The notes beneath the pieces were generated by a model that was not told the origin of the DNA, searched no databases, and was given only the letters and a program-made list of their open reading frames with translations. From Bradyrhizobium canariense (lineage in GTDB: Bacteria > Pseudomonadota > Alphaproteobacteria > Rhizobiales > Xanthobacteraceae), in assembly GCF_900105125.1 (NCBI RefSeq), contig NZ_LT629750.1, positions 1,426,001 to 1,490,000 on the forward strand: a stretch of 64,000 nucleotides of DNA. Direction: 5' to 3'. A program made the translations under genes and the position numbers. The first letter of the stretch is position 1; each line of letters starts with the position of its first letter. Positions 53,406 through 61,980 of this stretch are shown one piece after another.

Positions 53406-55760
53406 TTGTCAAAAAAATCTCGCGTCCAGGCCGGACGCAAAAAAACCGTCGTTCAAAAGACACGCCCGAAATCCGCGAAACGGAGCGGCGGGCAAGCCAA
53501 GCGCGCCAGCGCCACGAAACGCAGGTCGGCTACCGCGCGGCGCGTGGTCCAGGACGTTCCGCAGTTCGCGCCGAACTTCACGGTCTATGCGTTGCCGCCC
53601 GATGCGGTGTGCCTCTATTCCGAGGACCGGAAGTTCTTCCTTCACGGCGAACTTTACTGCGCGCTCGCGACAGCGATCGGGAAAGGCGGAAAGAGTTTTG
53701 CCCAGCTCGCTCAGGAGTTGTCGAAGAATTTTCCGCCCGATAAAATCGAAGAAGCTCTCAAGCGGCTGATGGAGCGCGGCTATATCGTGCCGGCTTCGCC
53801 GTCTCTACCAGCCGTTGTGGACGGCTATTGGGCCAGCCTCGGCCTGCCGCCCGGCGTGGCGGAGCAAAATCTTGGCAATTGCCGTGTGCGCGTCGAGGCG
53901 ATCGACGTGAAGGGTGCGGCCGAACTCAGTACCGCCTTAAGCGATCTCGGCGTCCAGGTCGTGAAACGATCCCCTGACCTGACGGTCACGCTGGTAAACG
54001 ACTATCTCGAACGACGACTGGCTGAGTTGAACCAACAGCGCGTGTCGGACCGCTCGCCGTGGTTGCTCGTGCAACCTTCGGGTGCCTTTCCACTGGTGGG
54101 GCCTGTGTTCACCCCCGGCAAGACTGCCTGCTGGACTTGCCTGTTCGATCGTATGATCCGGAATCGCGAGGTCAAAGGCTTCCTCGATCGCGGACCAGCG
54201 CATCCGGTCTCCGTTTCACCGCTGACGCGCAACACGCTCGGACAAGGCGCCATTCAATTTGCCGCGCTCGAAGTTGCCAAAGCGATTGCGACGGGCTTTC
54301 GCACCGAGTTGAACGATCACATTGTCAGCCACGATCTCTTGGGCTCAACCATCGCCAAGCATTATGTGGCGGCACGCCCGCAATGTCCGACCTGCGGCAG
54401 CAAGAAGCTCATCGACCCGCGCCGCGCGCCGGAACCGATCGAGCTCAGCGGTGGCGCCAAGCTGGTAATGACGAGCGGCGGCTATCGCACCGTATCGTCG
54501 CGCTCGACAGTGGCGCGCTTCCGAAAGCATGTGAGCCCCCTCACCGGCGTGCTGACGCGGCTCGAGCGGATCGAAGCCGATTTGCCGATGAACACCAATT
54601 TCTTTGCGCAGCATAATTTCTCCGCGCCGGCCCAGAACATCAACCAGCTCCGCGATGGATTGAGCGGCGGCAGTTTCGGCAAGGGCAGCACCGCCGAGCA
54701 GGCTGAAGCCAGCGCGCTGATGGAAGCGATCGAGCGTTATTCGGGGATTTTCCAGGGCGACGAGATCAGGGTGACGCGCCGGTTCACGGATTTTGCGCCG
54801 GGCGACGCCATTCTTCCCAACGACGTCCTGCTGTTCAGCGACGCGCAGTCCCGGGAAGATCAGGCACGGTCAGACGGGGCTGAACAGACGGTCCCTGCCG
54901 CATTCGATCCGTCGGCCGAGGTCGAGTGGTCACCGGTCTGGTCATTGCGCGACGGACGCTTCAAATACCTGCCGACCAGCCTGTTGTATTTCTTCTACAG
55001 TGGCCCGGCTTCGTTCCAGGCGGATTCCAACGGCTGCGCCGCCGGCAACACGCTTGAGGAGGCCATCGTTCAGGGGTTCCTCGAACTGGTCGAGCGCGAT
55101 GCCTATGCAATCTGGTGGTACAACCGATCGCAACGGGCGGAGGTCGATCTCGACCAGTTCAACGACTCCTATGTCAGCGATCTCAAGGCCCAGCTTGCCG
55201 ACACCGGGCGCAAGCTCTGGGTGCTCGACGTCACCAGCGATCTCGGCGTTCCGACATATGTGGCGATCCTGCACTGGATGCAAAACGGTCAGGAAAATAT
55301 CGAGTTCGGTTCTGGCGCGCATTTTGATAAGCGCATCGCGATGCTGCGCACGTTGACGGAACTGAATCAGTTCCTGTCGATTGGTTTGATGGGCGGCGGA
55401 AGCGGCGAGAAGCCGAGCCTTGATGGCACGACGCCGTTGCACCTGCCGAACTATCCATTCCTGACGCCAAGCAGCAAACCGACGATCCCGATGGGCGCGA
55501 GCTCGGAACCTCTCCTCAATACGCGCGATCAGGTGCTTGCCTGCGTCGATATCGCTGATCGTGCCGGCCTCGATTTCCTCGTCCTCAATCAGACACGGCC
55601 TGACGTCGAAGTCCCGGTCGTCAGGGTCATCGTTCCCGGACTGCGGCATTTCTATCGCCGCTTCGGACCAGGCCGGCTTTACGACGTTCCGGTCAAGCTT
55701 GGATTGCGCGATCAGCCGATACCGGAAAACGAGCTGACACCGTTCCTTCCTCATAGCTAA
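53406..55760 (+). CDS. Fused TOMM cyclodehydratase (RRE/E1-like C domain plus YcaO D domain)
   Basis: The 784-residue protein catalyses ATP-dependent cyclisation of Cys/Ser/Thr in the precursor. Residues 1-46 are Lys/Arg-rich. Residues about 50-130 are a winged-helix-like leader-binding domain, and 155-340 an E1-like domain with two zinc C-x2-C pairs ('CWTC' 242-245, 'CPTC' 327-330). From about 425 a YcaO domain has ATP motifs 'EASALMEAIERYSG' (434-447) and 'EEAIVQGFLELVERDA' (551-566). The end, 'ELTPFLPHS', only partly resembles the PxPxP terminus of other cyclodehydratases. An in-frame TAG lies 12 bases upstream of the TTG, so TTG 53406 is the first possible start, and GTG 53544 would drop the basic tail. 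It is 150 bases after the precursor. Confidence 0.9.
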   Translation: MSKKSRVQAGRKKTVVQKTRPKSAKRSGGQAKRASATKRRSATARRVVQDVPQFAPNFTVYALPPDAVCLYSEDRKFFLHGELYCALATAIGKGGKSFAQLAQELSKNFPPDKIEEALKRLMERGYIVPASPSLPAVVDGYWASLGLPPGVAEQNLGNCRVRVEAIDVKGAAELSTALSDLGVQVVKRSPDLTVTLVNDYLERRLAELNQQRVSDRSPWLLVQPSGAFPLVGPVFTPGKTACWTCLFDRMIRNREVKGFLDRGPAHPVSVSPLTRNTLGQGAIQFAALEVAKAIATGFRTELNDHIVSHDLLGSTIAKHYVAARPQCPTCGSKKLIDPRRAPEPIELSGGAKLVMTSGGYRTVSSRSTVARFRKHVSPLTGVLTRLERIEADLPMNTNFFAQHNFSAPAQNINQLRDGLSGGSFGKGSTAEQAEASALMEAIERYSGIFQGDEIRVTRRFTDFAPGDAILPNDVLLFSDAQSREDQARSDGAEQTVPAAFDPSAEVEWSPVWSLRDGRFKYLPTSLLYFFYSGPASFQADSNGCAAGNTLEEAIVQGFLELVERDAYAIWWYNRSQRAEVDLDQFNDSYVSDLKAQLADTGRKLWVLDVTSDLGVPTYVAILHWMQNGQENIEFGSGAHFDKRIAMLRTLTELNQFLSIGLMGGGSGEKPSLDGTTPLHLPNYPFLTPSSKPTIPMGASSEPLLNTRDQVLACVDIADRAGLDFLVLNQTRPDVEVPVVRVIVPGLRHFYRRFGPGRLYDVPVKLGLRDQPIPENELTPFLPHS

Positions 55761-55774
55761 AGGATTTGGCCGGC

Positions 55775-57235
55775 TTGCGCTCTCCCGGAAAAATCAAAGG
55801 GCGGCAGATCGCGGCACCGACCATTTCCGCCCGACTGAGCAGCCACGTCACGCTCGAAGCGCAGGCCGACGGCAGCATCGCGGCCTGCTTCGACGGGTAC
55901 TCGACCGGGTTGGGAAAATTCAACCCCGGCTTGATCGATCGTGCGCAAGCCCTGCGCACCGGCCTGCCGTTCACCTCCTTCGCCTCCAACGGCAGCGTGT
56001 CGGACAAGGAAATCGATCTGCTGGTTCGGCGACTGGCCCGGCGCGGTCTGCTGGAGTACCGCCTGGCGCGCTCGGGTGAGCGTAACGACCAGGTTGTCAT
56101 CGAGCCGCAAATTCCCGACTACTGGCCGCAGACGTCAAAGCTCGCTGACGCCGACGTGGTCGTTCTGTCACGGTTCGCGTATTTGCGCCGCCGCGGCAAC
56201 GAGATGATTCTGGAATCGCCGCGCGCCGGGGCGCTATTCAGGATTTGCGACCCGAAGGTCGCGTCCGCCCTTACGTTGCTGGCGACGCCGCAAAAAATCA
56301 GCAAGCTCCGCCGGCAGGACAGCTTTCCCGGGCTGGAGCTTCTTGCATTGCTGATGGACTGCCAGATCCTTTTCAAAATCGAGGCCGACAGCGATGGCCT
56401 TCGCGCAAACGAAGGCGACGACAACCTCGTTCTCTGGGATTTTCACGATCTCCTATTCCACGCACGCAGCACCGAGGGCCGGCAGGCCAACCCGCTGGGC
56501 GGCCTTTACCCCTGCGCCGGTGTCATGCCGCCGCCGCCGGCGGTGCGGCCGCGGTGGCCCGGAAAAAAGATCGACCTGGGCAAGTTCGCTACGCCCTCGG
56601 AAACAATGTCGCCGGTCGCAAAACTGTTGCGTGAACGGCATTCGACGCGGGACTTCGACGACCAGCACCCGATCACGCTCGCCGAACTCGCGCAGTTTCT
56701 CGATAATACCGCACGGGTTCTGTCGAAATGGGAAAGCCCGCTCGATCTTGGCGGCGACGGCCCTGTGATCGCCTATACGACCAGGCCCTATCCGTCGGGC
56801 GGCAGCAGTTATGAGCTCGAGCTCTATCTCGCCGCCGCCAATTGTGAAGGACTTGGCCGCGGCTTCTATCATTACGACGCCGACCGGCACGCGCTGGTGC
56901 CGATCGAGGTGCGCCCACAAGACTTCGATGCGATGCTGAATTCGGCCGAATTCGCTATGGATGCTCCCGGCGCGCCACAGATCCTGGTCACGATCGCCGC
57001 GCGCTTCGATCGGATTTCCTGGAAATACAGCTCACTCGCCTATTCGTTGATCCTGAAAGATGTGGGCGTATTGATCCAGACGTTCTACATGATGGCGACC
57101 GACATGGGCCTGGGTGGATGCGCCATCGGGACCAATAATATCGACCTGTTCGCGAGGATGACCGGAATCGATTTCCACATCGAGGGCCCGGTCGGCCAGT
57201 TCGCGATCGGTCGCGGCGCACAAGAACAAACGTAA
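55775..57235 (+). CDS. SagB-type FMN dehydrogenase (thiazoline oxidase)
   Basis: This 486-residue protein has a variable N-terminal half (wHTH-like, residues 1-200) and a C-terminal nitroreductase fold with 'RHSTRDFDDQHPITLAELAQ', the SagB-typical 'YPSGGSSYELELYLAAANCE' and 'LVTIAARFDRISWKYSSLAY'. It uses FMN to oxidise azolines to aromatic azoles in the precursor, so the product should contain thiazoles, not just thiazolines. It lies 14 bases after the cyclodehydratase stop. The TTG at 55775 is preferred over one at 55766 because AAGGA sits 10 bases before it. Both enzymes thus appear to use TTG. Confidence 0.88.
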   Translation: MRSPGKIKGRQIAAPTISARLSSHVTLEAQADGSIAACFDGYSTGLGKFNPGLIDRAQALRTGLPFTSFASNGSVSDKEIDLLVRRLARRGLLEYRLARSGERNDQVVIEPQIPDYWPQTSKLADADVVVLSRFAYLRRRGNEMILESPRAGALFRICDPKVASALTLLATPQKISKLRRQDSFPGLELLALLMDCQILFKIEADSDGLRANEGDDNLVLWDFHDLLFHARSTEGRQANPLGGLYPCAGVMPPPPAVRPRWPGKKIDLGKFATPSETMSPVAKLLRERHSTRDFDDQHPITLAELAQFLDNTARVLSKWESPLDLGGDGPVIAYTTRPYPSGGSSYELELYLAAANCEGLGRGFYHYDADRHALVPIEVRPQDFDAMLNSAEFAMDAPGAPQILVTIAARFDRISWKYSSLAYSLILKDVGVLIQTFYMMATDMGLGGCAIGTNNIDLFARMTGIDFHIEGPVGQFAIGRGAQEQT

Positions 57236-57247
57236 AGACGGTGTACG

Positions 57248-57424
57248 ATGGATGACCCCGACCAAGGCGGAAGCCGACGCCCGGCGATAGCCGGCCTTGC
57301 CATCGCGGTCGTGTTGCTGGTGACGGGACTGTGGCTGGCTCACGAGTTGACCGCAGCCAGCAAGATGCAGGATTGCCTGATGTCGGGCCGCACCAATTGC
57401 AACGTTATCGAGCCGGCCCGATAG
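57248..57424 (+). CDS. 58-residue single-pass membrane protein at end of TOMM operon
   Basis: A short ATG frame encodes MDDPDQGGSRRP followed by a hydrophobic helix (AIAGLAIAVVLLVTGLWLAH, residues 13-32) and a soluble tail with two Cys (MQDCLMSGRTNCNVIEPA). It begins 12 bases after the SagB stop and is probably cotranscribed. Similar small proteins with a 'C-x7-C' tail seem to occur elsewhere in bradyrhizobia, so it may only have ended up here. If it belongs to the cluster, it could be an immunity or export-helper protein. Confidence 0.6.
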   Translation: MDDPDQGGSRRPAIAGLAIAVVLLVTGLWLAHELTAASKMQDCLMSGRTNCNVIEPAR

Positions 57425-57465
57425 ACCCTGCTCTCAATCATCTCCTGCCGGCGAATGGCTGTCGC

Positions 57466-57759
57466 CTAGTTGCAGGGATGGCGCAGACCGTCCTGCCCCC
57501 GGTAATTCGCCGAGGACTGTTCGCAATATCGACCGAAGCCGTCATAAATCCCGTAGGGCCTGCCGTTCACCGGATAAACCACGCGATCGGGCGGAACATT
57601 GGTGCCGGGATAAAAATCAGGCGGGCCGTAATTGTGCAGGTAGATCTCATTCGCGTCGTGCGCGTGTCGGTGATGATGCCGTACATGCATGTCGGCTGCG
57701 AATGACGGAGCTGAGACCGCCAGCAGGACTGCCGCAGCAGTCAAAAATCTAATTTGCAT
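57466..57759 (-). CDS. Small secreted His-rich protein
   Basis: The 97-residue protein has a signal peptide (RFLTAAAVLLAVSAPSFAAD, cut after SFA) and a His cluster (MHVRHHHRHAHDANEIYLHN) that may bind metal. The C-terminus has Pro/Tyr-rich sequence and two Cys (YCEQSS, RHPCN). It resembles short bradyrhizobial secreted proteins of unknown role. It converges on the TOMM operon. Confidence 0.7.
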   Translation of the reverse strand: MQIRFLTAAAVLLAVSAPSFAADMHVRHHHRHAHDANEIYLHNYGPPDFYPGTNVPPDRVVYPVNGRPYGIYDGFGRYCEQSSANYRGQDGLRHPCN

Positions 57760-58211
57760 CGCTCGTCCTCATGATTCGGCGGACCATCATCGTGTCCGTT
57801 CCGTCCGGAGTCAAAACTCAGGGCAACTTTCCCGCCAGTGTTTCTCAACCCGCCGATGAGGGCAACAAAAAGCGGCTCATACCGACGGTTTTCTGACGAA
57901 AAGTGCTCAAATCAGCACATCTGAGCGGGAATCCCGGCGTAAAGGGCGGGCCGAAACCATGCTCGTCGACCTCGCCGGCGTGTCGAGCGCCGTGGCGAAC
58001 ACTGTCTGGCAAGCGTTGTGCGATCCCTCGCTGGCTATGCTTTGGCTATGAGACGGGCCCTCGATTGACCTCGATTTTTTATGGCGCGTGGGCACATGAT
58101 GGCCGCGAACTGCTTGAGTATCCCCTCAAAACAACCTCTTAAGCGCCCACCTGCCCTGTCTCGCCGGCCTGCGCGTTGGCGGCGGCAATCGGCAGGACCT
58201 CGGAGAACGAT
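57760..58211. other. Intergenic region
   Basis: Short frames cross this 450-base stretch but none has a ribosome site and family features together. It holds the promoter of the His-rich protein on the minus strand and of the EF-hand gene on the plus strand. Confidence 0.35.
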
Positions 58212-58658
58212 TTGTCGAATATAGCCGTTATTTGCCGGATTGCCGTCATTGTCGGGTTGTCTCTCGCCAGCGTCCCGCTCGCTCTTGCCCAGCCTGCTCC
58301 GGTCAAGAGCGGACCGGATGTCTGGGACGCCAATCACGATGGTGTCTACACCTGCGATGAGTGGAAGAACTATCTCGACCGATTGTTCACAATGGCCGAC
58401 CGCAACCACGATGGACATCTCGACGCGTCCGAATTTGCGATCGTGCGCCGAACCGACGCGACATTGGCGGATGCGGATTTCGATTATTTTGACGAAAATC
58501 AGGATGGCAAGATCACGCGTAACGAGTTGGTCAGCAAGCCCAGTGAATTCATCATGCGGTTCGACAGAAACGGCGACTGCCGCGTCACTCCCGACGAAAT
58601 GAAACCGGTCGAGAACCCGAATGCGCCGAAAGAACGCCCGCGAGATCGATGGCATTGA
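58212..58658 (+). CDS. Secreted EF-hand calcium-binding protein
   Basis: This 148-residue protein has a signal peptide (ICRIAVIVGLSLASVPLALA) and several EF-hand-like loops: 'DANHDGVYTCDEW', 'DRNHDGHLDASEF', 'DENQDGKITRNEL' and 'DRNGDCRVTPDEM'. The DxNxDG loops with Glu at position 12 are classic calcium sites, though the first and fourth are slightly degenerate. Periplasmic EF-hand proteins may buffer or sense calcium. A GGAG lies 7 bases before the TTG at 58212, which gives the best start. Confidence 0.8.
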   Translation: MSNIAVICRIAVIVGLSLASVPLALAQPAPVKSGPDVWDANHDGVYTCDEWKNYLDRLFTMADRNHDGHLDASEFAIVRRTDATLADADFDYFDENQDGKITRNELVSKPSEFIMRFDRNGDCRVTPDEMKPVENPNAPKERPRDRWH

Positions 58659-58784
58659 AATAAAAACACCCCGGGGCGCTCGCGCAAGTCTACCCACGCC
58701 ACGCGGAGGCGAGGCATGGCAAAAAGACGGTTGAACACTCCAGCCGTCCTATTGAGCGTGCCGGCTATTCTTCACCGGCGTGTC

Positions 58785-59018
58785 CTATTTTTTCTGCCCA
58801 GAATTTCTCGCAGACGACGAGGAGAATTCCGTAATCGGGCCTTCGTGTTTTCGCGCCTGTCGATCGACCCGCGCCTGATGCACGGTCGAGACTTGATTGG
58901 TGTGAGAGTATTTCGAAGGCGCGCTGGCCGATGCGCCGGCCTCGGCGCGGCCGGTTGCCAGCACAGATGCGGCAAGCAAAGCGAATGTCCCCGTGATGGA
59001 AGCAAGGCGTTTATACAT
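58785..59018 (-). CDS. Small secreted hypothetical protein
   Basis: The 77-residue protein begins MYKRLASITGTFALLAASVL with a signal peptide cut near AEA-G, then a Ser/Lys/Arg-rich, probably disordered tail (ASAPSKYSHTNQVSTVHQAR) without a recognised domain. GGAGGG lies 6-11 bases before the ATG. Function unknown. Confidence 0.6.
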   Translation of the reverse strand: MYKRLASITGTFALLAASVLATGRAEAGASASAPSKYSHTNQVSTVHQARVDRQARKHEGPITEFSSSSARNSGQKK

Positions 59019-59225
59019 TGCACCCTCCATTTGGTTCGAGACAACCCAAACGGAACAGGCCTTGGCGTTTCCCTATCGACGACTCTGTTCGGCGTCTTGT
59101 TGTCCCTGCCCTCGATGCTGATACCAACTTCGGCGAGGTGCAAGAATTAATCGTCCAGCGCCTAAAAGATAAGCCAGGAAATCCATTGGTTAAAAGTGCG
59201 GCAACGCAAGCGGCCGTACTCGACG

Positions 59226-59462
59226 CTACTTCGGCGACGCAGCAGCCCAGGTCGCGACCCCGGACGAAGCCACCACTTGTTTGGGCAGATAGGGGTTCAG
59301 CGTGCCCGCGATTGGATATTTGTCTTCCAGCAGCATCCGCATGGCGAACTGTTTTGCATCATCCTCGGATTGGAAGGTACGAGTCATTCGCCCATGATGG
59401 GTCCCAGCTCTGGTTTTGTAAGAGACGAACCAGGTTTCATTTTTGATGGCCAACGCGATCAT
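59226..59462 (-). CDS. Small hypothetical protein, coupled to enoyl-CoA hydratase gene
   Basis: The 78-residue protein (MIALAIKNETWFVSYKTRAG, then 'QSEDDAKQFAMRMLLEDKYP' and 'GTLNPYLPKQVV') resembles small bradyrhizobial proteins with an 'xSEDxAKxFA...AGTLNPxxPxxxI' pattern and no known function. Its ATG overlaps the stop of the upstream enoyl-CoA hydratase by an ATGA arrangement. Confidence 0.65.
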   Translation of the reverse strand: MIALAIKNETWFVSYKTRAGTHHGRMTRTFQSEDDAKQFAMRMLLEDKYPIAGTLNPYLPKQVVASSGVATWAAASPK

Positions 59463-60220
59463 TTCTTCTTCCGCAAAAAGAAGTTCTGAAATGCGGCGAC
59501 CGCCTCGGGCGAACGCATCCGCTCACCGAAAAAACAGTCTTCCTGGCCAATCCGGCGAACCAGATCCTCGGTCGGCAGCTTCAATAGCTTCCGAGAGATG
59601 GCGACCGCGTCCGCTGGCAGCGCGCAGATATCTCGCGCCACCTTGCGGGCCTCGATGACGGCATGGCCGGGCGGAACGACGGTGTTGACGAAGCCAGCCT
59701 CCAGCGCATCCTCCGCGCTCATGGCCTGGCCCATCACCAGCATGGAGAACGCGCGCTGGTGCCCCACCATCCGCGGCAGCAGAAGGCTGGAAGCGCCTTC
59801 CGGGACAAGGCCATATTGAATAAAGGGCGATGAAAACGTCGTCGTCGTGCTGGCGATGACGTAGTCGCAATGAAACACCATGGTGGTGCCGATTCCGATC
59901 GCGATGCCGTCGACCGCGGCTATGATCGGCTTGGTATTGTTCACGAGCGATTGCAGGAAGATGACGGAATTTCTCGGCCGGGCCGCATCCGGTTCTGCCG
60001 TCGCGGCCTGAAGAAAATCGGCGATATCGTTGCCGGCCGTGAATACCCCCGAACGGCCCGTCAGGATGAGACAGCGAATCGCGGGATTGGATTGCGCGGT
60101 GTCGATCGCATCGCTCATGGCAAGGTACATGTCTTGCGTCAGCGTGTTCTTCTTTTCCGGGCGCCGCATTGTGATCGTGCGCGTGGAGTCTTCGTCGGCA
60201 ACGATGATGTGCTCGGTCAT
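59459..60220 (-). CDS. Enoyl-CoA hydratase/isomerase family protein
   Basis: This 253-residue crotonase has the oxyanion-hole strands 'GVFTAGNDIADFLQ' and 'PIIAAVDGIAIGIGTTMVFH', plus 'SSPFIQYGLVPEGASSLLLP'. The residue after 'LVPEGAS' suggests the Glu of hydratases is present (Glu in PEG). It hydrates or isomerises an enoyl-CoA; the substrate is unknown. GAGG lies before the ATG at 60220. It lies between two small genes in one minus-strand unit. Confidence 0.85.
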   Translation of the reverse strand: MTEHIIVADEDSTRTITMRRPEKKNTLTQDMYLAMSDAIDTAQSNPAIRCLILTGRSGVFTAGNDIADFLQAATAEPDAARPRNSVIFLQSLVNNTKPIIAAVDGIAIGIGTTMVFHCDYVIASTTTTFSSPFIQYGLVPEGASSLLLPRMVGHQRAFSMLVMGQAMSAEDALEAGFVNTVVPPGHAVIEARKVARDICALPADAVAISRKLLKLPTEDLVRRIGQEDCFFGERMRSPEAVAAFQNFFLRKKK

Positions 60221-60228
60221 GACATACC

Positions 60229-60498
60229 TCAAGGCCGTCCCTGGCCTGATTCTTTACCGGTCTTCCCGGCCTCGGACGAACGCGCGGTGCCCCACGGGTC
60301 GTATTTTTGGCTGGGCGTCGGTATTCGATCGAGCGCAGCCTTGTAGGCGTTTTCATCCACCTTCGGATGCGTTTCGACCGGGGGACCTGACGCACCACGC
60401 ATTTTGCTGAAGCCTTGGGAATACGCCGGGACAGCAAGGCATGAGATGGCCGCCGCAACGATGATGAGAGTCTTGATCGCTTTCGTGCCGCCGGTCAT
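60229..60498 (-). CDS. Small secreted hypothetical protein
   Basis: The 89-residue protein has a signal peptide (TLIIVAAAISCLAVPAYSQG) and a short mature part with 'PPVETHPKVDENAYKAALDR' and 'PSQKYDPWGTARS', a pattern I recall from bradyrhizobial periplasmic proteins of unknown function. It precedes the enoyl-CoA hydratase gene by 8 bases. Confidence 0.6.
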   Translation of the reverse strand: MTGGTKAIKTLIIVAAAISCLAVPAYSQGFSKMRGASGPPVETHPKVDENAYKAALDRIPTPSQKYDPWGTARSSEAGKTGKESGQGRP

Positions 60499-60522
60499 GC
60501 GCCTCTCCTCTTCTCTGATGAT

Positions 60523-61980
60523 CTATTGACCGGAAGGCGTACGTACGCCGTGCCAGGCGTCACGCACCTGATGGTAATGAACTTCCGGCAGATAATCCGG
60601 CGTGTTGAGATCAAGCGTATGCACGTCGAGCCGTCCTACCGCGCTCAGCAGCGTGTAGGATGCGATCACACGGTCGTGCTGGCCCTGGATCAGCCGCGTG
60701 CGCGCATTCGTCAAATCCTGTTGGGCGTTGAGAACGTCAATCGTGGTGCGTTGTCCGCTCTGCGCCTCTCGCCTGACTCCTTGCAGCGCGATCTCGGCCG
60801 CGCGCACCTCGGACTCGGCCGCGGTCAGCGCGACCTTGGTTCCTTCATTGGATATCCATGCGCTGATGACAGCCGTTCGTGATTGATTTCGAACCTGCTC
60901 GAGCACCATGTGGCTCTGCGACGCCAGTTCCTTCGCCTGGCGGGTTTGAGACGCCGCGGTGCCTCCGTCGTAGATCGGCACGTTGATCTGGCCGAGGATC
61001 GAAGCCTGATCGGTATTGGATGTGCTGAGCGTCGGATCCGACTGAGCCTGGCGGCTGGCGCTCGCCTGGACCGCCACGGTCGGCAGCAGGCTGCTTTCAG
61101 CGACCTTGATCGTGGTTTGAGCGACGTCGACATCGTAACCGGCCGCCAGAACCGCCGGATGTTCGTGGGTGGCGGTTTCCGTTACCGCGGCGAGCGTATT
61201 TGGCGACAATCGGTCAACGGTCGCCGCCGGCGCCAATTGCGACGGCGCTTCGCCAATGACTTCTGTGTAGGTTGCCTTGCTGATGGCCAATGCGACTTCG
61301 GCGGCGTTGAGATCCGCCAATCCGCGGCTCAGGCGCGCGTCGGCTTGGGCCGTGTCGGTAGGCGTGACATCGCCGGAGTCCAGACGCTTTTGCGTGGTGT
61401 TCTGAATTTCACGCAATACCGCCACGTTGGTGCGCTGTGCTTCCACCAGCGCCTGATTGGCGAGCACGTCCATGTAAGCCGTCACGGCATTGAGCAGGAC
61501 GCCTTGGCCGACATTGCGCAGAGCCTCCCTTCCCGACTGGACCTGCAATTCCGCAACGCGAACGCTGCTCGCGGTCTTGAAGCCGTTGAACAAGACCTGC
61601 GTGACGGTTACACCAATCGTCCACGGTCGCAGCGTTGCGCCCTGCACCGTATTGTCAGGCAAAAGGTCGCGAACCGCCTGCAGTCCCGCGCTCAAGCTCA
61701 ACGCGACCTGCGGCCGATAGCCAGCCAAAGCCTGCGGCACATTTTCATCGGTCGCGCGTTGCCGCGCCCGATCTGCATTGAGCTGGGGATTCGATTGATA
61801 GGCCTTTACCAGCGCTTCCGGCAGGGTTTCGGCGGCCGATCGAGCAACGGCCGCCGGGTTCACCGTCGCAACTATGCACAGGATCGGCCATGCCAGCCAG
61901 ATTCCCATGCTGCGAAACCGCAGCGTGCGTTTGGAAGTTGCTTTATTCGCGCTTAGCTCGACCATGACCCGGCCCATCAT
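60523..61980 (-). CDS. TolC-family outer-membrane efflux protein
   Basis: The 485-residue protein has a signal-like segment (SMGIWLAWPILCIVATVNPA) and two OEP repeats of long helices: 'TLPEALVKAYQSNPQLNADR' begins the first and 'NTLAAVTETATHEHPAVLAA' the second. 'NVPIYDGGTAASQTRQAKEL' is typical of TolC. It forms the outer-membrane exit channel for the RND pump encoded just upstream. The ATG at 61980 overlaps the RND stop (ATGA). Confidence 0.88.
   Translation of the reverse strand: MMGRVMVELSANKATSKRTLRFRSMGIWLAWPILCIVATVNPAAVARSAAETLPEALVKAYQSNPQLNADRARQRATDENVPQALAGYRPQVALSLSAGLQAVRDLLPDNTVQGATLRPWTIGVTVTQVLFNGFKTASSVRVAELQVQSGREALRNVGQGVLLNAVTAYMDVLANQALVEAQRTNVAVLREIQNTTQKRLDSGDVTPTDTAQADARLSRGLADLNAAEVALAISKATYTEVIGEAPSQLAPAATVDRLSPNTLAAVTETATHEHPAVLAAGYDVDVAQTTIKVAESSLLPTVAVQASASRQAQSDPTLSTSNTDQASILGQINVPIYDGGTAASQTRQAKELASQSHMVLEQVRNQSRTAVISAWISNEGTKVALTAAESEVRAAEIALQGVRREAQSGQRTTIDVLNAQQDLTNARTRLIQGQHDRVIASYTLLSAVGRLDVHTLDLNTPDYLPEVHYHQVRDAWHGVRTPSGQ

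Noticed and set aside
57903..58142. 79-codon plus-strand frame in the gap before the EF-hand gene
   Set aside because: It lacks a ribosome site and any family resemblance, and its composition is unlike neighbouring genes.
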